Source: Sphingomonas sp. AP4-R1 (GTDB lineage Bacteria; Pseudomonadota; Alphaproteobacteria; Sphingomonadales; Sphingomonadaceae). Taken from it: 64,000 bases of DNA. The notes beneath the pieces are model-generated. The model saw nothing but the letters and a program-made list of their open reading frames with translations. It searched no databases and was not told where the DNA came from. A program made the translations under genes and the position numbers. The first letter of the stretch is position 1. Each line of letters opens with the position of its first letter. This document shows positions 1 through 9,400 of this stretch, one piece after another. Where the stretch lies: assembly GCF_013113735.1 (NCBI RefSeq), contig NZ_CP053346.1, positions 3,920,001-3,984,000 of the forward strand, written 5' to 3'.

Positions 1-482
1 GCGCCGCGACGGCGACGGCGGCGCGCGAAGCCGGGCTCTCGGTACGCGCCGCCGGCCTTTCCGATGGCGCCGCGCTTTTGGCGCATGCCGCTGCCGATGG
101 CGTGCGGACACCGCTGCATCTGGCCGGGGCCGATCATCGCGCGATCTCGCAGGACGGGTGCGAACTGCGCCGGATCATCGTCTATCGCGCCGATCCGGTG
201 GCGCGCCTGCCCGATGAGGCGCGGCGGGCGCTGGCGGATGGCGCCATCGCGCTGCTCCATTCTCCGCGCGCCGCCGCCTTGTTCTCCGGCCTCGTCGCGG
301 AGGGCGAAATTCCGCGCGGTTCGATCGCGATCGCGGCCATCAGCGCCGCGACCGCACGGGCGGCGGGAGAAGGTTGGCGCTCGACAAGTCTCGCCGCCTT
401 GCCCACAGACGAGGCCCTGTTGGCGGCGGCACTGCTGCTGTGCCAGACAGAGGCGGGGATGCAGGACCGCGCAGGGGTGTGA
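1..482 (+). CDS. hemD: Uroporphyrinogen-III synthase, C-terminal part (cut by window start)
   Basis: About 159 residues of the C-terminal part of HemD are visible, in frame from base 3; the N-terminal part lies outside the window. The enzyme closes and rearranges hydroxymethylbilane to uroporphyrinogen III in haem and sirohaem synthesis. Support comes from the Ala/Leu-rich alternating pattern of the family, with segments reading IIVYRADPVARLP and ALLHSPRAAALF (the usual position of the conserved S-x-R-(S/A) stretch) and a final helix. Its stop overlaps the start of the next gene by one base, so the two are probably translated together. HemD is poorly conserved in sequence, so the call leans partly on the downstream HemY/mitofilin-like neighbour. 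Confidence 0.78.
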   Translation, partial: AATATAAREAGLSVRAAGLSDGAALLAHAAADGVRTPLHLAGADHRAISQDGCELRRIIVYRADPVARLPDEARRALADGAIALLHSPRAAALFSGLVAEGEIPRGSIAIAAISAATARAAGEGWRSTSLAALPTDEALLAAALLLCQTEAGMQDRAGV

Positions 483-1348
483 TGGACGAGAGGGATTTTC
501 TCGGAAAACCGCGACGGCGCGTGTGGACGCCGTTGCTCGCGATCCTGCTGGCCTTTGCGGGCGGCGGGGTGGCGATGGGCTATGCCGTCCATAACTGGAG
601 CAAGCTGGCGCTGCTGGTGAAACCCGCGCTGCCTGTGCCCGTGCCGCCCAAGCCGATCCGCACCACGCCGCTGTTCGTGGCGCCGCCCAACGCCGTCACC
701 GATCCCGCGATCATCCAGCGGGTCGATGCGCTCGATGCCCGGGTCGAGGCGATCGACAGCCAGGCGCGCGAGGCCAGCGGCAATGCCGATCGGGCCGAGG
801 CGCTGCTGGTGGCCTTCGCCGCGCGCCGCGTGATCGATCGTGGCCAGCCACTCGGCTATCTGGAGACGATGCTCCGCAACCATTTCGGCGGGGTCGAGCC
901 GCAGGCGGTGGCGATGACCATCGCCTCTTCCCAGCGCCCCGTGACCTTGGCGTCCCTGCAGGATGGTTTCGTCGCCCTCTCGCCATCGCTGGTCGCGCGA
1001 CCACCGCAGGAAAGCTGGTGGAAGGGGTTCAGCCGCGAGATGAGCGCGCTTTTCGTGATCCGCCGCGCCGATACGCCCTCCGCCTTGCCGGACGATCGCC
1101 GCGATCGTGCGCGCCTCGCGCTGGAGCAGGGGCAGGTGGAACTGGCACTGACCGAAGTGGCCCGGTTGCCGGGGGCGGCAGCGGCGAAGGACTGGATGGC
1201 GTCCGCGCGGCGCTATGTGCTGGTGCATAATGCGCTGGACCGGATCGAGACGGCGGCGTTGCTGGCGCCCCCACCCGTGCCGGCGCCTGCCGCGCGGGTC
1301 GCCGAGCCTGTAGCGGCTCCTGCTCCGGTTGTGCAGCAGAAGCCATAA
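482..1348 (+). CDS. HemY/mitofilin-like inner-membrane protein
   Basis: A 288-residue protein whose ATG overlaps the hemD stop by one base (TGATG), which fixes the start. A basic N-terminus (residues 8-13) is followed by one transmembrane helix (about 14-33), a Pro-rich spacer (about 45-60), a probable coiled coil (about 75-110), a helical domain, and an Ala/Pro-rich tail from about 258. This is the layout of the COG4223/mitofilin-related proteins found after hemD in many alphaproteobacteria. It probably sits in the inner membrane with most of its mass in the periplasm. The molecular role is not established from sequence, and the link to haem synthesis rests only on gene order. Confidence 0.72.
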   Translation: MDERDFLGKPRRRVWTPLLAILLAFAGGGVAMGYAVHNWSKLALLVKPALPVPVPPKPIRTTPLFVAPPNAVTDPAIIQRVDALDARVEAIDSQAREASGNADRAEALLVAFAARRVIDRGQPLGYLETMLRNHFGGVEPQAVAMTIASSQRPVTLASLQDGFVALSPSLVARPPQESWWKGFSREMSALFVIRRADTPSALPDDRRDRARLALEQGQVELALTEVARLPGAAAAKDWMASARRYVLVHNALDRIETAALLAPPPVPAPAARVAEPVAAPAPVVQQKP

Positions 1349-1361
1349 GTCAGGCCAATCA

Positions 1362-1385
1362 GTGCTCCTGCGAAAACAGGAGCAC
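1362..1385. terminator. Hairpin between convergent genes
   Basis: A perfect 9-bp stem (GTGCTCCTG / CAGGAGCAC) with a 6-base CGAAAA loop sits between the convergent HemY-like gene and the phosphatase gene. There is no T-run on either side, so it may be a weak bidirectional terminator or a copy of a dispersed hairpin element. Placement favours termination. Confidence 0.5.
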
Positions 1386-1394
1386 CGTGAGCGA

Positions 1395-2192
1395 TCACCC
1401 CAGCAATATCTCGCGCACCTGATCCCACAGCGCGGGGGTGGCGGCGGCGAGCAGGCCGAAACCGGGTTTGTCGACGCGATACAGCGAGCCGTCGAAGCGG
1501 GCCATCTTGCCGCCTGCTTCGGTCAGGATCAGTTCGCCGGGCGCATGATCCCACGGAAACGCGCGCCAGAAAAGCGCCGCGTCGTTCTGACCGAGGATGA
1601 CACGCGGATATTGCTCGCCCGCGCAGCGCGGGACCGGCACGTTGGCAAGCCGGCCCGGCAGGCGTCGCTCGAAATCGGCGCGCACGTCCGCAGGCAGGAA
1701 TTGCGTGGCGAGCGCGGCGACGGGCAGGGGGCTGCCGGTCGGTTTCGTCATGACCCGCGCGCCGTCGACATACGCGCCGCCGCCTTTCACCGCATGGAGC
1801 AGGCGCCCGCTGACCGGATCGAGGATCCAGCCGGCCTGCGTCTCGCCGTCCGCCACCAGCGCGATCATGATCGCGAAGGGCGTGATGCCCTCGGCATAAT
1901 TGTTCGTGCCGTCGATCGGATCGACGATCCAGACGAGGCCGCTGCCGATCCCGTCGAGCAGACTCGCATCGGCCGCGACGCCTTCCTCGCCGATCATGCG
2001 CGCCTCGGGCAGGATCTTCGCGAGGCCTTCGCCCAGTCGAGCCTCGGACTCGCGATCGGCCACCGTGACGAAATCGCCCGGCGCCTTCTCGATCACGTCG
2101 CTTTCCGCCAGCGCCCGGAAATGGGGAAGGACGACATCCGTTGCCACCTGCCGCATCAAAGCGGCGACGGGCGCGATCAGCGACGCGCTCAT
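1395..2192 (-). CDS. Inositol-monophosphatase-family phosphatase
   Basis: A 265-residue member of the Mg2+-dependent, Li+-sensitive phosphatase family (IMPase / SuhB / HisN-type histidinol phosphatase). Metal-site motifs are intact: VADRES near residue 44, GEE at 68-70, the hallmark DPIDGTNN at 91-98, and the second signature WDHAPGELILTEAGG near 215-228. The ATG at 2192 overlaps the argJ stop by one base, which selects this start over a longer frame. Coupling to argJ suggests amino-acid metabolism, for example histidinol-phosphate phosphatase, but specificity within the family cannot be read from these motifs. Inositol-phosphate or CysQ-like activity remains possible. Confidence 0.85.
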   Translation of the reverse strand: MSASLIAPVAALMRQVATDVVLPHFRALAESDVIEKAPGDFVTVADRESEARLGEGLAKILPEARMIGEEGVAADASLLDGIGSGLVWIVDPIDGTNNYAEGITPFAIMIALVADGETQAGWILDPVSGRLLHAVKGGGAYVDGARVMTKPTGSPLPVAALATQFLPADVRADFERRLPGRLANVPVPRCAGEQYPRVILGQNDAALFWRAFPWDHAPGELILTEAGGKMARFDGSLYRVDKPGFGLLAAATPALWDQVREILLG

Positions 2193-3415
2193 CAGCTGCG
2201 ATAATCCGCGTTGATCGAGATGTAGCCGTGCGTGAGATCGCAGGTCCACACGGTCGCGCGGCCCTCGCCGAGGCCAAGATCGACGCCGATCTCGATCTCC
2301 TGCCCCTTCAGATGCGCGGCAACGGGGGCCTCGTCATAGCCGGTCACGGCGAGGCCGCCGGTGGCGACCTGCGTGCTGCCGAAGCGGATCGAAAGCTGGT
2401 CGCGCTCGGCCGGTTCGCCCGCCTTGCCGACGGCCATCACGACGCGCCCCCAATTGGCGTCCTCGCCCGCAATCGCCGTCTTCACGAGCGGGGAGTTGGC
2501 GATCGACATGGCGATGCGGTGCGCGCTCTCGTCGGAGGTGGCGCCGGCCACCTCGACCGCGATGAACTTGGAGGCGCCTTCGCCGTCGCGCACCACCAGA
2601 TGCGCGAGCTGGCGGCAGACGTCGGCGATCGCCGCCTGGAATGCGTCGGCGCCCTCATCCTCGATGCTGGCGAGCGGGGCGTTACCCGCCTTGCCGGTGG
2701 CGAAGGCCAGCACCGTATCCGACGTGGACGTGTCGCCATCCACGGTGATGCAGGAGAAGGTGGCGGCGTTGGCGCCGTCCATCATCTTCTGGAGCAACGG
2801 CGCCTCGATCGCGGCATCCGTGAAGAGATAACCGAGCATCGTCGCCATATCCGGCGCGATCATGCCCGAACCCTTGATGATGCCGACGATGGAGACGGTG
2901 GTGGCGCCGATCACCGCCGTCGCCATCGCCGCCTTGGGGAAGGTGTCGGTGGTGGAGATGGCCTCGGCCGCCTCGCGCCAGCTCGCCTCGGGGGCGGAAA
3001 GCGCGGCGTCGATCCCGGCCTCGGCCTTGTCGATCGGCAGCGGCACGCCGATCACGCCGGTCGACGAGACGAACACGTCGGAGGGCTGGCAGCCGGTGGC
3101 GCCGGCCACGCGCGCCGCGATCGCCTCCACCGCCGCGCGCCCGCGATGGCCGGTGAAGGCATTGGAATTGCCGGCATTCACGACCAGCGCGCGCGCCTGC
3201 CCCAGCACCAGGGCCTGGCGGCACCATTCCACCTCGGGCGAAGGGCATTTGCTCCTGGTCGTCACGCCCGCGACGACCGTGCCCGGATCGAACGCGGCAT
3301 ACGTGAGATCGGCGCGATCCCACGTCTTGTAATGCGCCCGCGCGACGGCGACGCGGACGCCCGCGATCGGCGGCAGAGCGGGGAAGGGGACGGCGAGGGG
3401 CGAGACGTCGGTCAT
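2192..3415 (-). CDS. argJ: Glutamate N-acetyltransferase / N-acetylglutamate synthase
   Basis: A 407-residue ArgJ, which moves the acetyl group from N-acetylornithine to glutamate in the cyclic arginine pathway and, in bifunctional forms, also acetylates glutamate from acetyl-CoA. The self-cleavage region is clear: KGSGMIAPDMATML at about 181-194, with Thr192 as the expected nucleophile and new N-terminus of the beta chain. SSTGVIG (about 117-123) forms the oxyanion region. The start at 3415 (MTDVSPLAVPFP) was chosen because the family begins shortly before the PxAGV segment; an upstream extension in the same frame is Arg-rich and unlike the family. The stop overlaps the next gene by one base. 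Confidence 0.95.
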   Translation of the reverse strand: MTDVSPLAVPFPALPPIAGVRVAVARAHYKTWDRADLTYAAFDPGTVVAGVTTRSKCPSPEVEWCRQALVLGQARALVVNAGNSNAFTGHRGRAAVEAIAARVAGATGCQPSDVFVSSTGVIGVPLPIDKAEAGIDAALSAPEASWREAAEAISTTDTFPKAAMATAVIGATTVSIVGIIKGSGMIAPDMATMLGYLFTDAAIEAPLLQKMMDGANAATFSCITVDGDTSTSDTVLAFATGKAGNAPLASIEDEGADAFQAAIADVCRQLAHLVVRDGEGASKFIAVEVAGATSDESAHRIAMSIANSPLVKTAIAGEDANWGRVVMAVGKAGEPAERDQLSIRFGSTQVATGGLAVTGYDEAPVAAHLKGQEIEIGVDLGLGEGRATVWTCDLTHGYISINADYRS

Positions 3416-3512
3416 GGCGACGCGATGGCATCGGAATGCGCTGTTGTGAAGCGGCCTTGAAAACGGCGTGTCACGATCGCCGATGCGGCCGGCAGTTCGG
3501 TCCATTTTCGAA

Positions 3513-3555
3513 TTAACTGCTCGGCGAAGGACCTCGTTAACGCTGTCGGGTTAAC
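3513..3555. promoter_or_regulatory. TTAAC-rich upstream region of the tad-like locus
   Basis: Three TTAAC half-sites lie within 43 bp (3513, 3537, 3551). Two are full GTTAAC palindromes 14 bp apart. They fall just upstream of the TadG-like gene, in otherwise GC-rich DNA. TTAA half-sites are typical of the cell-cycle regulator CtrA, but the spacing is not the canonical TTAA-N7-TTAAC, so the assignment is tentative. Confidence 0.3.
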
Positions 3556-3566
3556 AGCCTGACATC

Positions 3567-5459
3567 GTGTTTAGATCGCTAATCCGCCATTCTTGGCTTC
3601 GCCGCTTGATGCGAAGCGATCGGGGATCCATCGCGGTCCTCGGCGCTCTCGCCTTGTCCTCGGTGCTGGCCATGTCCGGTTTGGCGGTCGAACTGGGCAC
3701 GGGCTATGCCGCCAAGATCCGCAACCAGCGCGCGGCGGATATGGCGGCACTCGGCGCCGCCGTGGCGTACAAGGCCGGCGGACAGGATATCAAAGTCGCC
3801 ACCGACGCGGCCAACGATATCGCCGTGGCCAACGGGCTTCCCTCGGGCGTGGCGACCGCCTCGCAGGTGACGGTGAACGGCCAGAGCGCATTGAAGGTGG
3901 TGATCACCACCCCCGTGCCGATCGCGCTGGCTCGCGCGGTCGTGAACAGCGGCAGCTATGACGTGACGACGGCGGCCTATGCGTCGCTCGTCAGCAATAC
4001 GACGCCCGCCTGCATCCTCGCGCTCTCTTCCAATACCACAAGCGTGACGGCCTCGGGCGGCGCCAGCATCAGCGCGCCGGGCTGCTCGGTCACGAGCAAC
4101 GGCACGATCGCGTCGGACAATTCGAGCGCCAAGATCACCGCCAAGCAGGTGGTGGGCAAGGCGATCGCCGACACCGCCGCCTCCTACAATCAGAACGCGA
4201 TCACGACCACGCCGGTCGCCAAGAACATCAAGACGCAGCCCAACGCCGCGGTGGACACGGTGAAAAACAGCACCGCCGTCCAGACGGCGCTCTGCTATGT
4301 GAACAAGCTGACCGGGAATAACGATCCGGACTATCAGGGCGGGAACAAGAACTGCACCAGCCCGCTGGTGGTGCCGACCGTATATTCCAACACCAGCTCG
4401 ACCGACTGGTCATCGGATTGGGGCGGCAAGAGCAGCAGCGGCTTCAATCAGTACACGAACGGCAGCTGCAATTACACGATCCCGGCCGGCACCTACACGA
4501 TCCGCGATCTGACGATCGGCGGGGGCTGCTCGATCAAGTTTCTCAGCGGATCGACGCTCACCTTCCGCAACGTCAACATGTCCGGCGCGACGATGACGTT
4601 CGGGGATGGCGACATCACCATCACCGGCACGTTCACGGTGAGCGCCAACGATCCGATCACGATGGGCAACGGCAATCACAGCTTCGGCCAGATCTCGATC
4701 GGCGGCGGCAAATCGCTGACGATGGGAACGGGCAATTTCAATCTCGTCGGCGCGCTCACGCTTTCGGGCGGCGCGCATCTGCGGGTGAATACGGCCGCGA
4801 CCAACACCGTGATCATCGGGAACGACGGCAGTTCCAGCAATCCCAAGGCCATCTCGGTCGATGGCGGCAGCGATGCCTGCTTCACTTCCGATTGCTCGGC
4901 GCCGACGGCGGCGGCCGGAACGTTCAGCGCGAGCGGCTATATCAGCACGGCGGGTGGCACCACTATCGTCTTCCCCAAATCGGCCATGCATGTGGTGAAA
5001 GGAAATCTGGCGCTGCAGGGCTCGGCGATCATGGGGGACGGCCTCTATGTCGTCGGCGGCGATTGGACGAACGGCACGGGCGGGGCGATGACGGGCGTGA
5101 ACGTCACCTTCGCGCTGGGCGGCTCGTTCAATTTCGCGGGCGGCACCTCGTTCGATCTTGCCGCACCCACCGCATCCAGCGGCTACGGCATAACGGACAT
5201 GCTGATCCTGACCAAGACCTCCTCCGCCACGGGCATCAGCGCGGGATCGAACGGCAAGGCCTCGGGCCTGATCTATGCGCCCAATTCCGCGTTCAGCTCG
5301 TCCGGCGGCTCGTCCATCTCGGGCAACGGCTCGGCCTGCATGATGCTCGTCGTCAACTCGGTTTCGGTCACGGGGTCCGGCACCGTCAACACCGCCAACT
5401 GCTCCAGCCTGTCGAACGGCAGCGGTAGCGGCAGCGCCACCGTGAGCCTGATCCAATGA
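3567..5459 (+). CDS. TadG/TadE-like pilus-associated secreted protein with long Ser/Gly/Thr-rich body
   Basis: A 630-residue protein, read from a GTG; an ATG at 3609 is an alternative start. Residues 19-45 (RGSIAVLGALALSSVLAMSG) form the Arg-Gly-ended hydrophobic segment of the TadE/TadG-like family (putative Flp pilus-assembly, PF13400). It is followed by the usual helix reading RNQRAADMAALGAA. The remainder is a long region rich in Ser, Thr, Gly, Asn and Ala with repeated beta-type patterns (TIGGG, TFRNV, LTLSGGAHL), like an extended secreted beta-solenoid or adhesin-like body. Scattered Cys residues could form disulfides. It overlaps the next TadE-like gene by four bases. The Tad secretion ATPase, prepilin peptidase and flp pilin are not in this window. 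Confidence 0.75.
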   Translation: MFRSLIRHSWLRRLMRSDRGSIAVLGALALSSVLAMSGLAVELGTGYAAKIRNQRAADMAALGAAVAYKAGGQDIKVATDAANDIAVANGLPSGVATASQVTVNGQSALKVVITTPVPIALARAVVNSGSYDVTTAAYASLVSNTTPACILALSSNTTSVTASGGASISAPGCSVTSNGTIASDNSSAKITAKQVVGKAIADTAASYNQNAITTTPVAKNIKTQPNAAVDTVKNSTAVQTALCYVNKLTGNNDPDYQGGNKNCTSPLVVPTVYSNTSSTDWSSDWGGKSSSGFNQYTNGSCNYTIPAGTYTIRDLTIGGGCSIKFLSGSTLTFRNVNMSGATMTFGDGDITITGTFTVSANDPITMGNGNHSFGQISIGGGKSLTMGTGNFNLVGALTLSGGAHLRVNTAATNTVIIGNDGSSSNPKAISVDGGSDACFTSDCSAPTAAAGTFSASGYISTAGGTTIVFPKSAMHVVKGNLALQGSAIMGDGLYVVGGDWTNGTGGAMTGVNVTFALGGSFNFAGGTSFDLAAPTASSGYGITDMLILTKTSSATGISAGSNGKASGLIYAPNSAFSSSGGSSISGNGSACMMLVVNSVSVTGSGTVNTANCSSLSNGSGSGSATVSLIQ

Positions 5460-5962
5460 CGCCCCTGACCTCTCTTCTCCGTCGCCTTGGCCGGGACCGG
5501 CGCGGCGTGGCGGCCGTGGAGTTCGCTTTGATCTCCACCTTCCTGTTCGCGACATTGATGGTCGGGCTCGATTTCGGCTTCTACATCCAGCAGAAATTGC
5601 GCCTGGGCTCCGCCGTCGAGCAGGCGGCGATGCTCGCCTACAACCAGCAGGTGGCGAGCGACACGTCCGCGATCAGCAACTATGTCCGCAATTTCTCCGG
5701 CGTGAAGGTCGCGCCCACCGTGGCGATCACCTGCAACGGCACGACGAGCTGCGGCGACGGCAAGTGCAGCTGCATCACCTCGACCGGAACCTTCGCACTG
5801 GCCGCAGCCTGCAACACCAGCTGCTCCGCTTATGGTTCGCAGGCCGTATCCGGCAATTATCTGAAGATCGCCGCGACGACGCCCTATAGCGCGGTGATCG
5901 TTCCCGATCGCTATCTCGGCGGCAAGACGATCAGCCAATATGCGGTGGTGCGGCTGCAATGA
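5456..5962 (+). CDS. TadE-like minor pilin, Cys-rich
   Basis: A 168-residue TadE-family protein. After a short basic N-terminus (RRLGRDRRG) comes the diagnostic GVAAVEFALIS segment with the conserved Glu of TadE pseudopilins, then one transmembrane helix (about 20-42). The periplasmic part holds eight Cys residues between about 97 and 126 (CNGTTSC, CGDGKCSC, CNTSC), an unusual density that suggests a disulfide-bonded tip. ATGA overlaps on both sides place it in the middle of a three-gene unit. It probably acts as a minor pilin or envelope assembly factor of a Tad/Flp-type system, but the core machinery is not adjacent. Confidence 0.78.
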   Translation: MTPLTSLLRRLGRDRRGVAAVEFALISTFLFATLMVGLDFGFYIQQKLRLGSAVEQAAMLAYNQQVASDTSAISNYVRNFSGVKVAPTVAITCNGTTSCGDGKCSCITSTGTFALAAACNTSCSAYGSQAVSGNYLKIAATTPYSAVIVPDRYLGGKTISQYAVVRLQ

Positions 5963-6384
5963 GCCTGCCGCGTCGCTTCGCCGCCGACGCGCGCGGTGCC
6001 ACCACCGTCGAGTTCGCGATCGTGGCCCCGGCCTTCCTGATGATGCTGTTCCTGCTGCTGGACGGCGGTCGGATGATCTTCGCCAAGCAGGCGCTGAACG
6101 AACTGGCGACCGCCTCCGCCCGCTGCGCCGCGCTGAAGCCCACGGGATGCACGACGGCGGCCGAGGTGCAGAGCTGGACCGTCAGCCGCGGCAACACCCG
6201 CTCGGCAATGGCGCTGACCACGACGATGGTGGCGGTCGTCCCCTCGACGACCTGCAACGGCCAGAGCGGCATGGCGCAGGCCACCATCTCCGTACCCTTC
6301 AAGAAGGGTGCGATGACCTTGCTGCCCCAGTCCGTCGCGCCGGCGAACCTGACCTCCACCTCCTGCTTCCCCGTACCGAACTGA
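5959..6384 (+). CDS. TadE-like minor pilin
   Basis: A 141-residue TadE-family protein starting within a four-base overlap with the previous gene. It has the family signature GATTVEFAIVAPAFLMML at about 13-30, with the conserved Glu five residues after the Gly, one membrane helix, and a LDGGRMIFAKQALN segment continuing it. The C-terminal half is a small extracytoplasmic domain with four Cys residues (near 53, 59, 96 and 136). It forms one transcription unit with the preceding two genes. Confidence 0.8.
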   Translation: MSLPRRFAADARGATTVEFAIVAPAFLMMLFLLLDGGRMIFAKQALNELATASARCAALKPTGCTTAAEVQSWTVSRGNTRSAMALTTTMVAVVPSTTCNGQSGMAQATISVPFKKGAMTLLPQSVAPANLTSTSCFPVPN

Positions 6385-6464
6385 TCGGACGATCCGCGCA
6401 TTAGCGGTGGATAAGTCGCGCGCGGATGCTCGCTTCTGCGGGGCATCGCGCCTACATTCCGCGC

Positions 6465-9400
6465 ATGGCCGTCCAGAGCTTCGTGCCGCTCCGCATCCTG
6501 TCCGCCTTCACGATGCTGGAAGGCGCCATCGACCCGAAGGCGATCGCCTCACGGGTGAAGGCGCTCGGCTATCCGGCGGCGGCGATCGTGGATCGCAACG
6601 GCCTCTATGGTTCGATGGCGTTCGGCGATGCCTCGAAGAAAGCGGGCGTCCAGCCGATCATCGGCACATTGCTGGCGGTGGCCCGACCGGGAACGGCGGA
6701 CGGCAAACCGCCGACGATCGACTGGCTCGCGCTCTACGCGCAGGACGCACAGGGCTATGACAATCTCTGTTCGCTCGTCTCCGCCGCGCATCTCGACCGG
6801 CCGGTGCAGGAGGATGCCCACGTGCCGCTCGATCGGCTGGAGGGGCGCACCGACGGCCTGATCGCGCTGACCGCTGGCGGCGAGGGCGCGCTCGCCCGGC
6901 TGCTCGCGGGCGAGCAGATGGATGCGGCCGCCCGCTATCTCGATCGCCTGCAGGCGCTGTTTCCGGAGCGGCTCTATATCGAGCTGTCCCGCCGTGGCGA
7001 CGCGGCGGAAGAGGCGGCCGAAGGGGCGCTGATCGATCTCGCTTATGCGCGCGATCTGCCGCTGGCGGCGACCAACCCGGCCTCCTATGCCGAGCCGGGC
7101 TTCCACGCCGCGCATGACGCGATGCTGTGCATCGCCGGCTCCGCTTATGTGGATTCGGACGATCGCGTGAAATCCTCGCCGGAGGCGTGGATCAAGCCGG
7201 CCGAGGCGATGAACGCTTTGTTCGCGGATCTGCCCGAGGCGCTGGCCAACACGCTCGTCGTCGCCCAGCGCTGCGCGATCGCGGCGCCCTATCGCAAGCC
7301 GATCCTGCCCAGCCTCGCCGGCAATCGCGAGGCGGAGGCCGAGATGCTGCGCGAGGATGCGCGCAAGGGCCTCGAGGCCCGGCTCGCGCGCAAGACGCTG
7401 ACCGAGGAGGAGCGCGCCTCCTATTTCGCGCGGCTGAAGTTCGAGACGGACGTGATCGTCCAGATGGGCTTTCCCGGCTACTTCCTGATCGTCGCCGACT
7501 TCATCAAATGGGCGAAGGATCGCGACATTCCGGTGGGGCCGGGGCGTGGATCCGGCGCGGGCTCGGTCGTCGCCTGGGCGTTGACGATCACCGATCTCGA
7601 TCCGCTCGAACTGGGCCTGCTGTTCGAGCGCTTCCTCAATCCCGAGCGCGTCTCGATGCCGGACTTCGACATCGATTTCTGCGAAACGCGGCGCGGCGAG
7701 GTGATCCAGTACGTCCAGCAGAAATATGGACGCGGACAGGTCGCGCAGATCATCACCTTCGGGCGCCTGAAGGCGCGCGCCGTGCTGAAGGACACCGGCC
7801 GCGTCCTGCAGATGAGCTATGGCCAGGTCGATCGACTGGCCAAGCTCGTCCCCAATCATCCCACCGATCCCTGGACCTTGCCGCGCGCTCTTAACGGCGT
7901 GTCTGAACTGGCCAAGGAAGTGGAGAGCGACGAACAGGTGAAGCGCCTGTTCGATCTGGCCTGCCAACTGGAAGGCCTGCCGCGCCACAGCTCGACCCAC
8001 GCGGCCGGCGTGGTGATCGGCGATCGCCCGCTCGACCAGCTCGTGCCGCTCTATCGCGATCCGCGTTCGGATATGCCCGTCACCCAGTTCGACATGAAGT
8101 TCGTCGAGGGTGCAGGCCTCGTGAAGTTCGACTTTCTCGGCCTGAAGACGCTGTCCGTGCTACAGAAGGCGGTGCAGTTCCTCGCGCGGAAGGGCGTCAC
8201 CGTCGATCTCGGCGCATTGAGCGTCGACGATCCGGACGTCTATGCCCTGCTCCAGCGTGGCGACACGGTCGGCGTGTTCCAGCTGGAATCGGAGGGCATG
8301 CGCCGCACGCTGGCCGCGGTGCGCCCCACCAATTTCGGCGACATCATCGCGCTCGTCTCGCTCTATCGGCCGGGTCCGATGGACAACATCCCGATGTTCG
8401 GCGACCGCAAGAATGGCCGCGCCGAGATCGAATATCCGCACCCGCTGCTGGAAGGCATCCTGAAGGAGACCTACGGGATCTTCGTCTATCAGGAGCAGGT
8501 GATGCAGGCCGCGCAGATCCTGGCCGGTTACTCGCTGGGCGACGCCGATCTTCTCCGCCGCGCGATGGGCAAGAAGATCCAGGCGGAGATGGACGCCCAG
8601 CGCAGCCGCTTCGTCGAGGGCTGCGGCCGGCAGGACATCGGCGCCGAGAAGGCCAACGAACTGTTCGATTTGATCGACAAGTTCGCGGGCTATGGCTTCA
8701 ACAAGAGCCACGCGGCGGCCTATGCGCTGCTCGCCTATCAGACGGCGTGGCTGAAGGCGCATCACAAGCCGGAATTCTTCGCGGCTTCCATGTGTTACGA
8801 CATGGCGTTGACGGACAAGCTCAACATCTGGGTGGACGATGCGCGCCGCTCCGGCGTGGATCTGCTGGGCCCCGAGATCAATTCGGCCGAGGCGGAATTC
8901 TCGGTCGAGGACGGTGCGGTCCGCTATGCGCTCGGCGCGCTGAAGGGCGTGGGCGAGAAGGCGATGGAGCAACTCGTCGCGGAGCGCCGCTCGAGTGGCC
9001 CCTTCAAGAGCCTCGACGATTTCGCCGAGCGCGTGGATCCGCGCCTGATCAACCGCCGCCAGCTGGAGGCGCTGGCCGCGGCCGGTGCGTTCGACGCGCT
9101 GGAAAAGGACCGCGCGGGCGTGTTCGCGGCGGCCGAGTCGATCCTGGCCGAGGCCGCCAAGGCGCACGAGCAGCGCGAGACCGGGCAGGGCGGCCTGTTC
9201 GGCGGGCCCTCCGAGGCGGCGCACGCGCATATCCGGCTGGCTACCGGACAGCGCTGGTCGGTCGCGGAGCGGATGGGCGCAGAGAAGGACGCGTTCGGCT
9301 TCTATTTCTCGGCGCACCCCACCGATCGCTTCCGCCATGTGGCGCAGGGCGAAGGCGCGCGGCCTTATGCCCAGATCATGACGATGTCGGTCTCGTCCGA

